64,000 bases of DNA from Saccharina japonica (lineage: Eukaryota; Sar; Phaeophyceae; Laminariales; Laminariaceae). How positions within the stretch are numbered: position 1 is the stretch's first letter; each line of letters begins with the position of its first letter. The notes under the pieces were generated by a model that was given only the letters and a program-made list of their open reading frames with translations, did no database searches and had not been told where the DNA came from. The stretch covers positions 85,688 through 149,687 of the forward strand of contig MEHQ01004014.1 in assembly GCA_008828725.1 (NCBI GenBank), in the 5' to 3' direction. This document shows positions 33,601-45,600 of this stretch, piece by piece. The translations under genes were made by a program, and so were the position numbers.

Positions 33601-36600
33601 CTGCACAAGGGTGCGTGTATATTGCGCAGGAGGCGTGTATATTGCGGGGGGGGGGGGGTATTCATGTCGTGCATGGCCGTAGTCGTTTGACCATAGACCT
33701 GTCGATCCCTACACAGTGGCCGACGCAATATCGGGTTTTAGGGGGGGGGGGCAGGAGGTGTTCGGGGATAGTAGATTTGTTTTTTGTACTACTTAATACC
33801 AGCATACTCCGATTTTGTGGTTGCAGATTAGGTTTTTGCCGATTTTTTTTCCATTTCTTTGATTTGCATTGTTCGGTTCGGTTTCGTGTTCGTTTTTTTT
33901 TCATCTTCGGTTTTTGTTTTCGTTTTTTTTACCCGTTTTGTTTTGTTACGTTTTCACCGGTAAACTTTCGTTTCTTCTTTTTTTTAGTTTCGTTTCGTTG
34001 TTTTATTCACCGGTTAACTTTCGTTTCGCTTGGTTGCTTTCCTGTTTTATTTTTGATGTTTTGCGTTTTATGTTTCGTGTTATTTTATGGGGGGGTTTTT
34101 TTGGCATCTGACCAGTTTTTTGGTTGTTGAATTTATAACCTGTAGACGCCTTCTCCCACCTCTCCTCCCTGACCAACGTTTATCGTTTTTTATGTACCTG
34201 GGTCTTGCTTTTTATTGGGTAGGCCTGGGTGGGGCCCTCAACCCCCCCCTGTCACCTCCCCCTATGAATACATTATATATGTATAGGTTGGGCTGGCGTC
34301 GGTTGGCGACGATGCTGTAAAACACGCCTCTCACTGCGTGAGCTAGACAACCAGGGTTAGACAACCAGGGTACCGTTTTTGTTTTTGTTTTTTTAGCGGT
34401 CACCAAGGCTGGCGGTCTTGTTAGATCATTTGTGCGGGGTTGAGAACCTCAACTCCGCACAAGGGGAATGATCGTATCATGCAGTGTGTATATGGCAAGG
34501 CACTCACGAGGCAGATACATACTGTAGTAACACCTACTGCTGTCTCTGGAAGTGGCCACACCAGAAATCAAACCAGTGCATTGAAAGCTGTCGTCCATAT
34601 GCAAGTCCGCCTCAGAGGTGGTTCTTAGCAGAATGAAGCTCACCCTCCATGCAACTCGCCCAATGCCTCACGGCGCTTCGCGCTTGGTGCAAGTAATGTA
34701 TGCCTGGTTGGTGAAAACCCATCGTGCTCCGTCCCAGCGTTGTAGGGACGCGAGGGTCTTTGGTAATCAAGACTACAGCCGTGCACGACATGAGTACACC
34801 CCCTGTCACCCCCCGCCTCTTTGGTGTTTACGCTCGGCTTAGTCGTCTGTTGTGATGGCGATGGTGCTGATGGTTGTAATGGTCGGGATGGTTTTGGTGA
34901 TGATAATGAGTTGTATTTATTTTTTGCAGGTACCTGTGGTACTGGTACTGATGGTACTGGTACTGGTGGCACTGGTACTCATGACGGCCGCAGTGGTGAC
35001 ACCTAGCGGTTTTTTTCCTTTGTTTGGTGTCTTGTGGTGCTACTGCTTATGGTGGCGGTGGTGGTATACACCTATTTTTTTGTTTCTGCTGCTGTCCTGA
35101 TCTGCTGTTTGCTTCGTTCTCCTCGTTGTTTGTGCTACTGGTGTTGATTGTGCTGTCGGTGATGCTGGTGCTGATGTTGGTGCTGGTGTTGGTGGTGGTC
35201 ATGCTTGTGGCGGTGCTGCTGCTGCTGGTGATGCTGCTGGTGATGCTGCTGGTAATGCTGCTGGTGTTGGTGTTTGTGATAATGTTGGTGCTGGTGGCCG
35301 TGGTGATGCTGATCCTGGTGCTGATACTGGTGATGGTGTCGTGCAGAGGTTGGCAGCGCCGGGGGTGTACGTAAACCTGATCGGATTTTCCTTCAACTCG
35401 GAGTTCTACAGAGGCTTTTTCGACAAGGTGAACGAATTACATTCATTTCGTAATATCAATACTTGTATATAGCAAGAAGCATAAATGCTGTGGCAGCCTG
35501 GATTGGTTTCTCGGGAAAAGTTGGACGGGCTCCCGAATTTCGGAGTTCCCTCTCGGTCCATTTTTTATTTATTTTATTATTTGCGTGTTCTGTGCCGTAA
35601 ACCCTCTTTTGACACATCGGACATACAAACGTGCAAACACACGGTTTACATTTTTTTTTCCAACAGATCAGACACGTGCTCCCTGGTTTTTTCTTAAACC
35701 TCATATTTCGTTCTCCTGATGTGCAGGATGTGTATCCTGCATGAGGACATGCAAAACGCGCAAGCACGCGTGATCGAAGTCGTACCGCACTCAGCTTGAA
35801 AACAGAAATTTCGATACCAAATCCTCGATCTCATAGCTGTTTTTTTTTTTTCTTTATATAAATATGTTCGGTTCCCACATCTAGATTGCATGGCTTCGAG
35901 GGGAATGGGATCGTGTTAAAGCGTGGGAGCCGTACCATATATATTGGCGGTCTGGGACAGGCGCTAGTGCGTTGGATCTGTAGGATGCACCTTCCTGTGC
36001 ATAACATATCTTAGCCTCAGGTTGTCTAGGGTTTAGATGGTAGATCGTGGTTTGTTCCAACGTTCGGCCTTACTCTGCCGTTTCGTGCAAGCGCACAGCA
36101 CAGCAGGACGAGCATTCTGCTTTACTGCGCGCCTGTCGCAAAAAAAACAAACTTGCGGTAAAGAGCGTTGAGTTATCACCTCGGACAGATCTATCTACAA
36201 ATAGGTCATGATCTAGATCATCTGCAGATAGATCGTGATCTAGATATTCTACAGATAGATCATGATGTAGATAATCTACAGATGTATCATGATCTGGCTC
36301 ACATTCAGATATATCACGATCTAGGTAATCTACAGATGTATCATTATCTAGATAATCTACAAATAGATCATGATCTAGATCATCTACAGATAGATCATGA
36401 TCTAGATCATCTACAGATAGATCATGATCCAGATAATCTGCAGATAGATCATACTGTAGATAATCTACAGCTAGATCATGATCTAGATCATATTGAGACA
36501 TATCACAATCTAGATAATCTGCAGATAGATCATAATCTAGATATGTACAGATAGATCATGATCTACAGCAGATCATATTCAGATATATCACAATCTAGAT

Positions 36601-39600
36601 AATCTACAGATAGATCATGATCTAGATCATGTACAGTAGTTACTCGCCTGCCGTGGTGAGAGGTTATGCAGGATCTGAACAATGCCACCTTAAAGGGGTG
36701 ACGGCTTATTATCTGAGTTCCTCCTATTAATAGCGGAGCTCTCAATATACCAATCGAATCATGACTTCGAAGAACGATTTTTGCGGAACCCAACCAAATA
36801 TTGTAGGAGCCTGTCCTAAAGCGAATACACGAGCAAAAGCAACATCCAAACGGGTAGTTACTCACTTGAGAAGCTCAACCCGTGGGATGAGTCCCAGGAA
36901 ACATGCGCTAGACTATGCAGATTAGACGGGTCCCACCCGGCAACGTGAGCTACGTAGATCATACAAAATTTCGGGAATATATCTGCCATGAAAGGTCTAC
37001 TGCTTATAACTCATCAAGTGGGAGTGGTCTATCTGTGCTATCAGATCTGTCGGAGCTGTGTAACTTCTCACAATGAGTGCGATCGGTTTTTTTTGTTCCA
37101 GCGCTTGTTTTTGTTCTTGTGCTTGCTCTTGTAATATGTTGTGCTTGCTCTTGTTATTTGCTGCTGTTCTCAATGTTCTTTCGCCTTATATCCGTTTTTT
37201 TTCATCGCCCGGCGCAGGTCGGCATCGAGCCTCAAGTCAGGCGCATCGGAGAGTTTAAGTCTTTCGGAGACGCCTACGCTAGGAACTCCATGAGCGCGGC
37301 CCAAAAGGAAGTCACGGAGAGCCTGCTCTCGGCCGTCAGCGGGTTCAAGGCGGGGCTGCTGGCCCGAGACGCGGGGGGGGGGAAGACGATGGAAGACGTC
37401 GAGAAGCTCTACAACGGCGATGTAAGAGGCGTTATCATAGCGTCAGGGTTGGGGTTGGCGTTGGGGTCAGCGTTGGGCTGAGGTAGTTTTCACCAATGGA
37501 GACAGGCGTTTGTGTTGGGCACTGTCGAAGATGTCGAGACACGTTTTTTTCAACGGCGATGTGAGACACGCTATATAGCGTCGTTTTTGGGGGAGGGGGC
37601 GGGGTTGGCGGTAAGGTTGAGGTTGGGGTTAGCGTTGAGCTTAATTTTGTAAGTTAGAGTAGGCGTTGTTTTGTGTTGGCACTGTCGAAGATGTCGAGGA
37701 GTCATTACAATGGCGGCGTGATAAACGTTAGCCTCTTAGTGGCGGAGGCGATTTTTGGGGGTGGGTCTATCACACGGGACCATCACAGTAAATAGGACCT
37801 ACGGTACGAGTACACACAAAAACCAACATATTTCCTCTTTTTTTACCAGCATTATTTGGTCCTATTTACTATGACCCCCGGTTTAGGATAATTTGAAGCA
37901 GGCGTCTGTAGAGACACTGCGGGGTTAGGGTTCGGAAGCCCCACCCCCCCCCCGCCCCCGACGCCCCCCCCCCCGCCCCCCCCCCCCCGCACAGCGCCAA
38001 ACCCCCCCCCCCCCCCCCCGCCCCCGACCCCTATCTTAAAGTCCAACCCAACCCCAACTCCAACTGGGGTTAGCGTTAACCTTAACTTCAAAGTTGTAGC
38101 AGGCGTTTTTTTTTAACCATTTTAGAACCGCACCCACGGTTTTTTGGGGACAAACTACTTGGATGTACTGTAGTGTGGTACCAGGTAGTAAAAGGGTTAT
38201 TGCGAGGTTTGGATTAGGCTGAGAGCTAGGGCATGCGATCGAGGAGCTGTACAACCGCGATGCGAGTGCAACGCTCATTGGCAGGGTTAGTTGCAGTGTT
38301 CGGGCTATACCAGGGTAGAGGTTGATGCCGAATGCTTTCACGCGTGGGACAGATCATCGACCCCGATGACTGTGAATGATCTAGATATTTCGGGGCAGGC
38401 ATGTTCCTGATCTCTAGGATATGGCTCCATGTTGCATGGTCTAGCACGTGTTTCCTGGGTTGGGTGTGTACTATACAGATCCGGCATGGCATAGTATAAC
38501 GGCAGGTTAGGATCTAGATGATCTGTAGATGGTCTATCTGTAGATAGATATGCCCGAGGTGTGTGACACTTATATGTGTCGCTTGTAATTGTCGAAGATG
38601 CCGAGCATAGTTACAACGGCGATGTGAGACTCGTTAGCGTGAAGTTAGGGTCGGAGTTTGTATCAGCACTGCCCAGGATCTCGAGAAACTGTCATACGTC
38701 GCTACAGAGCATCTACCGATAGATCATCTTCTCATAGATCATTTACAGATAGGTAACCTACAGAATGCTTATCAGGGGACGTACGTATCTGCCCCGAGAG
38801 ATCTAGATCATGAAGTGGGATAATCGACGATCTGTTCGAGGTGTGCAGGTCCTGAAACGAACGCTAGCGTGTTCGCAACCTCTATGATAGCGTTGGCGCT
38901 ATCTGATCATAAACTGGAGACCTATCTGGTCTGGTTATTTTATCTGTTTTGGTGTGTGACATGGAAAATAAAAACAGGAGCCGGTGACGGTGGAGGCGCT
39001 TCAGGAGTTCGGCCTCCTGGACGGCGTGTTCTATGAAGACCAGATGCTGGAGTTGCTCAACAACGAGATGAACAAGTGAGGGGTTACTCGTGGCATGCCG
39101 ATACAGTGCGGTAGGGGAGAGACTCATGCCTTTACAGTGCGGTAGAGGAGAGGGTCGTGCCTATACAGTGTGGTAGGGGGGGAAGTCGTGCCGGTACAGT
39201 GAGGTTAGGGGCGAGACCGGCACTATTATATAGACGCCTGAAAAGGTCCGAATGTGCCGTACATTGCCGTTTAAACTCTACCGGCACTATATAGGGACCA
39301 TTCCGATGTATATATACTATTACGGGGTGGACTAATGTAGTACATAGGACCTGCGGTACACACAAAAACCTATATATTTACCCATTTTTACTAACAATAT
39401 TTGGTCCTACTTACTACGGTCCTCCATAATAGTGAGTGCCCCGAATTAAGAGCACCCCGACTCGTTTCAAGATAGGGGGTAGCGCTTTTTCGCCTAATTA
39501 TTTCCGGCTGAGAAACCACCCAATAAGGCGTTTTCCTTTTAAGGCAGGCCTTAAGGCGCTTTCCTTTTGAGGCAGGCCTTAAGGCATTTGCCTTCTAGGG

Positions 39601-42600
39601 CATGCCTTGAGGCATTGACGTTCTAAGGAATGCCTTAAGGCATTTTTCTTGTAAGGCGTGCCTTAAGGCATCCGCCTTCTAAGGCATGCCTTTAGGCGTT
39701 TGCCTTCTAGGGTGTGCCTTAAGGCGTTCGCCTTCTAAGGCAGACCTTTAGGCGTTTGCCTTCTAGGGCATGCCTTCTGAGGCATTCGCCTTCTGAGGCA
39801 TGCATTAAGGCATTCGCCTTCTAAGGCATGCCTTATCGTTTCGTTTTTTCCCCAAAAACGTTTCGTCTCAGACCTAGGCATGCATGATATTGGTTGATTG
39901 CGCAATGTTACGTAGGTTAACGTGCACGTTGTTCTTAAAACCGGTTTCGGGCGATTTAGAGGCAGAGAAAGAGCTCCTGAAGTGAGGGGACCCAAGAAAA
40001 TCCCTACCGTACCAGGTATTTCAATTTTTATAGTTTCCTTTTTTTGGTTTTCCCATTTTTTGTGTGGCATGTTGGTGGTCTCTTGCCCTTCTTTGAAGGC
40101 GGTACAGGAAGGAAGTGGCGGGCAAGCCGTGGAACCGCGCGAGCAGTGGCACGAAGGCAACCACGAAGGGCAAGAAGAGTACGAGCACCGTCAAGAAGAA
40201 AAAGAAGAGCAAGCTGATTAACCCGTCGAAGACCATCATCCCGGTCACCACCTACCTCCGGAGAACAAGGGTGAGCGGACCGTTGGTATTGTACCGTTGG
40301 ATTAGACCGTTGGAGTACACCGTTGGGTTTGACCGTTGGAGTATACCGTTGAATTACAAGATGCGCAAGCTCGTCGACCCGTGGAAGGCCATCATACCGG
40401 TCACCACCTATCTCCGGAGAACAAGGGTGAGCGAACCGTTGATTGTACCGTTGGATTCGACCGTTGGAGGATACCGATGGGTACCGTTGGGTTGGACCGT
40501 TGACCTACAATAAAGGCAAGCTGGAGGACCTGTCGAAGGTCATAGTACCGGCCACCCCTTATCTCTGGAGAACAAGGGTGAGCGGAGACGACCGATGATG
40601 TTGTACCGTTGGATTAGACCGTTGGAGGTGCTGCTGCTGTGCTGTTGGTTCTGCCATGGCTGCTAATGCTGGTTCTCCTCCCCCTCCTGCTGCTGCCGCC
40701 GCCGTCGCCACCGCTGGTGCTGCTGCTGTGCTGACGCTACTGCTGCTGATATTGCTCCTCCTCCCCCTGCTGCTGCTGATGTTGCTGTCGTGTTGCTTCT
40801 TCTGCCGGTACTGCTGATGCTGCTATGCTGCTGCTTCTTGTGCTGTTTCTGCCGGCACTGCTACTTCTGATGCTGCTGTGCTGCTGCTGCATCTTCTGCT
40901 GGCACTGCTGCTGGTGCTGCCGCAATGCTGCTGCTACTGCTGCTGCTTCTGCCGGTACTGCTGCTGCTGCTGCTGCTGCTGTACAGAGGAACGAAGTGGA
41001 GGGTGTGCCGGGGAGAACGGGCGACAAAACCATCGCCGTCATCAACGCAGAGGGAGGTAAGTGAAGGAGGGAGTTGTAGAGAGAGAAAGGCGGCGGGGGG
41101 GGGGGGCCGNNNNNNNNNNNNNNNNNNNNNNNNNNNNNNNNNNNNNNNNNNNNNNNNNNNNNNNNNNNNNNNNNNNNNNNNNNNNNNNNNNNNNNNNNGG
41201 GGGGGGGGGGGGGGGGGTACTCACGTCGTGCATGCCCGTAGTCGTATGGCCGCATGCCTCGCATACATACCCTGCTGGCGCGTGTCGATGCCTTCTGTAT
41301 GTCTGTCGTGTTGACCTTCCTGCGATGCTGTGCGATATTGCGATGATACTGTAAACCCCAATCGCCAATAGCCAGTGGTCATCAGTCTAGCGTTTTGGCA
41401 TGCCTCGCAATACCCTACTGATGCGTGCCTGTGGTGTGTTTCCTGCTGCGATGCTGTGTGATATTGCGATGACGCTACTGCTGTAACCACAATAGCCAGT
41501 AGTCAATAGTCTGCAGTTTTGGAATGTCCCTACTGCTGCGTGCCTGTCGTGTTTTATCTGCCTGCGATGTTGTGTGATATGGCGATAATGCTACTGCTGT
41601 AACCAACAATCGCCAGTACCTGGTAGCCAATAGTTTTTTGTTTTTGCTTATCATACCTCGCAGTACCCTACTGATGCGTGTCGATACTTTGTGTGTGTAT
41701 GTCGTGTTCACCCGCCTGCGATGCCGTGTGACATTGCCATGATGATACTACTGTAACCCCAGTAGGCAATGCCTGGTGATCAATATCTACCTTATATTTG
41801 TTTGGCATGCCTCGCAATACCCTGCTGATGCGTATCGATGCTTCGTGTGTTGTCTGTTGTTCTTACCTGCGTGTGATGCTGTGCGATGCCGTCTGATATC
41901 GACGCTACTGCAGCGATCGTAAACGCGGCTGGGCCGGGAAGCGGCGCCAATCTTCAGGTTGACAACTTCCGGGAGCAGGCGAACGCTATCCTCAAGGACA
42001 ACGATGTCAGTGTCAAGTTCTCAGCCGTGCCGATTGTCGTTTTCGTGTTCGTTTTTTTCTTCTTGTTCCATGTGTTTTTGCTTTTGTTTTTTGTTTCTCT
42101 TTCGCGTGTGTTTTCGTGTGATTGTCGTGTTTTTTTTCTCGCTTTTTTTCGCTTTTTTCTTTTCTTGTTTTTTTCCGGTCGGTTAACAGTGTTGCTGCTG
42201 TTGTTGTGGTTTGTGGGTTGTGTTGTTGATGTGGCGACTGTTGTGGTTTTCATCATCAGCACCATCGTCAAAGTCGGCGTTTTTTTTTTCCAAGCACGTC
42301 ATCGGTGAGTGCGACCAACCTGGGTGATACTCATCGCTCTTCATACAGACACCTGGTACCGTACTACTGCACTTAAAGAGCGTTGCGTTCGCGCCGAGGT
42401 GCGATCGTTCTTTCTGCGCTCGGTCTTTCCTAGAGCGGGAAGGTTGCCAAAAGAACAACTACCGAACAAAGTTGCTTGTGGAAATATGTGGTCTCGTGAG
42501 AGAGCTTTCCGAAGAATCGATGTCGGACTTTTTAGCGCTAAGAAACAACGACACCCCTGCGCAACTCAACGCTCTATAGGTACATGTTTTCTGTCGCTAG

Positions 42601-45600
42601 GTATGCTTCTCTGTTGCGGTGTTTCATTGTGTGTTGCCTTTACTCGCCCATTACCTTCTCCATGTTTCGATCCGAAACCCAAACCGATTGCTACACGGGA
42701 AATATATGCTCAGTAAAAAAACCTGGAATATACGGGGAGGTTTTGTACATGAAAAGCCCTGATTACTAAGGTCCCCCGTACGTTCCATAGTATATATGTT
42801 TTTGTCAATAACGCCCCATTTCGCCACCTCTTGGACGGTTCACGTTTTTATCCGTATTCCACCGGCCCTTTGACGCATCAATCTGCAGTGTTTTTTTTCC
42901 GGGTGTGTGTGTTTTTATTGCTGTGCGATTTTAGGTGGGATACCTTTGACGTCTCATGTTTGCATTTTTTTTCTGTTTTTTTTTTTCTGTGTGTTTTGTG
43001 TTTTGCTATTCTAAGTTGAACAGTTTTTTAGGTCTCTTGTCTGCCTTTTTTCTGCTAATGTGTGTGTTTTTTGTGGCATTGTGCTATTGCAGGTGGGACA
43101 CCATTATTTGACGTTTCATTCTGCTTTATTTTGTTCCGTGTGCGTGTTTTTGTTTTTTCGTGTGTTGTTGTGCTTTTTCAGGTGGACGGAGTGGTGGTGC
43201 GCATCAGCTCGCCGGGCGGGGACGCTCTCGCTTCGGACCTCATGTGGAGAGAGGTAAGCCGCCATGGCCGTAATTATAAGGACCGTTTAGACCCTAGTAT
43301 TAACACCAAGCGTTCCCTATATTTCCGCTCACAGTGGTGTACGACGTCGCCTCCTTAGAAACGAACATATACTGATAAATTGTCCAAGACATGTTTTGTT
43401 CATTAGTTCCACCCATACCCCGCTCGATACACGCCTTCCTGCACGACGGGAATGGTCGTGTTATGAGCGTACCGTACCTGTTTTGATTGTATTTATGTAT
43501 GTATTTTCTTTTATTTACCATGTTACTCTTTTTTTTTTGTACGACTTTTTTCTGGTTTACTCTAGGTACCCGTTTTTGGTTATTGCTGTTTTTATGGAGG
43601 TATGATAGGGTCGTTCGTGGTGCTGCGTTCCTTTTGAACTCATCTTCTGTTGTGTTGAGTATAGTTGGCTTCTCTTTATTACTTACATTTTTCTGTATTA
43701 CCATGATCATATACTTTAAATTATTTGTGGAGGAAAAGGGATATATATAATATCATCGTGGTATATACCCGTTTATTTTGCGTTCGTTTATATGTATTGT
43801 TAAATTCTCTTGGCATGGTTTTTCACCTTCTCTTTAATTTTACTCTGTTTGTTGTGTTTTGGTTATTCTGCGAACACGTGATGTTGTGTATGCCATTCGT
43901 TTTTTGTTTTGTGTTATTTTATTTTATCACTCTTTACCCTGTCGTATATATATATGTACATGCCTGTTTTTTTTTGTCATGTTGGTGCCAACAGCTGTTA
44001 AATCCCGAGGACACTATTTCGACACGCTGCGTTTTTTTTTATTCATGTTTGTGCTTGTGGGTGTGGGTGTGTGTGCGTGTTTTCGTTTTTACAGGTTCGG
44101 CGGTTGCGTGAATCGGGCAAGGTGGTGGTCGCCTCCGTCTGCAACGTGGCCGCTTCGGGCGGCTACTACATCGCCATGGGATGCGAGACCATCGTGTGCG
44201 ACGAGCTCAGCATCACCGGAAGCATCGGCGTGGTGCAGGCAAAGTTCGCTGCGGGGGAATTCCTCGACAAGGTAAGCAGCCAACCCCGCAACGCACAGTC
44301 CCTTCGGACCCCAAACCCGGGGAAGCAAGAAGGGCGTCCCCGTAATTTTGGACAATACACCGGGGACGCAAAAAAGGCGTCCCCGGAATTTTGGACCATA
44401 AACCGGGGACGCAAAAAAGGCTTCCCCGGAAGTTCGGACCCCAAACCCGGGGACGCAAGCAGGGCTTCCCCGGAATTTTGGACCCCAAACCGGGGACGCA
44501 AGATGGGCGTCCCCGGATTTTTGGACCACAAGCTGGGGACAAATAAAAGGCGTCCCCGAATTTTTAGGCGCAAACCGGGGACGCAAGAAATGTGTCCCCC
44601 CGCAATGCGAGAAAGTTTGCTGGATTTACGGGTGAACGTATTTGGCGCTTGCTCGCCCGGCGACCTGACCTCAAGCAGCACGAGAAAGTAGGTACCGGTT
44701 ATAGGGAAAACAGGGCGTATCTACCAAGACAAAGTTTGCCCGCGGTTGTAGTTCCTTGACAAGAGGTGCCGTAAAAAAGCGTTGAGTTCGTTCGCACTGG
44801 GGTGGTTGTGATCGTTTTTCGGCGCTCGTTTTTTTTTTTTTTTTTCAGAACGGGAGGGTTAAGGTTGCCGGTCCCGAACAAAAGGTGCTTTCGGGAAACA
44901 AAAATCTGGTCTCGAGAGAGCCTTCCAGAAAAAATAACTTTTTGACTTTAGACACATGCTATGTGAGAGGTGTATGCACCATGTGTTTTTTCTGGGTTTT
45001 TTCCCTTGAGGAGCTCTGTACTAATAGTAAGTACATAAAATGATTTTGGACGAAAACAAAACTGCTACCCGAATAACAATACCATGGCATTAAGTATACC
45101 ATGAACCATGTTGAAACACCAGAATGAGAAACCGACGATTTTAAGTTAACCCTCAGAGGACTGGAGTCCCGTTTTGGGGACAAATTACTTAGAATTAGTG
45201 TGGATTGTCCCCAGAACGGGACTGCAGTTCTAAAAGGGTTAAGCAGCCCGACGAACCAGAAACCATTTCAGCCAAAATAAGGTATACCTCTATCGTAGCA
45301 CGCGTCATGATCTATCTGTAGATGATCTGTCCGATCTGTGAAAGGTTGATGACACGCTATCTGTAGATGATCTGTCCGATCTGTGAACGGTTGATGACAG
45401 GCTATCTGTAGATGATCTGTCCGATCTGTGAACGGTTGATGACATGCTACCAGGTATACCTGCGCTAAACCAGCACGAAAGGAAAGCCCCCCCCCCCCCG
45501 TCTTCTGGTTGGTGAAAACCGAACGTGCTCCGTCCCGGTATTGTAGGGATGCGAGGGTCTATGGTCATACGACTACGGCCGTGCACGACATAAGGAACCC

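Larger units (their letters stand above)
37422..38740. repeat. Intron 7 with reiterated copies of the exon 7 donor end
   Basis: The exon end GTCGAGAAGCTCTACAACGG followed by CGATGTAAGAGGCGTTATC recurs in decayed form near 37,535, 37,690, 38,226, 38,590 and 38,680 (for example GAAGATGCCGAGCATAGTTA then CAACGGCGATGTGAGACTCG). Between copies are GGGTTGGGGTTAGCGTT stretches, a family B MITE remnant (37,776-37,880), a C-rich run (37,940-38,030) and a GATC repeat (38,350-38,560). Confidence 0.75.

Noticed and set aside
36070-36554. Frames with repeated DHDLSVDDL or DHDLDHLQI.
   Set aside because: They come from the GATC array, are present on both strands and follow the repeat period.
44071-44691. 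A 206-codon frame that includes exon 13.
   Set aside because: Beyond the GTAAGC donor it reads only minisatellite. Family length and the next exon fit the splice site instead.
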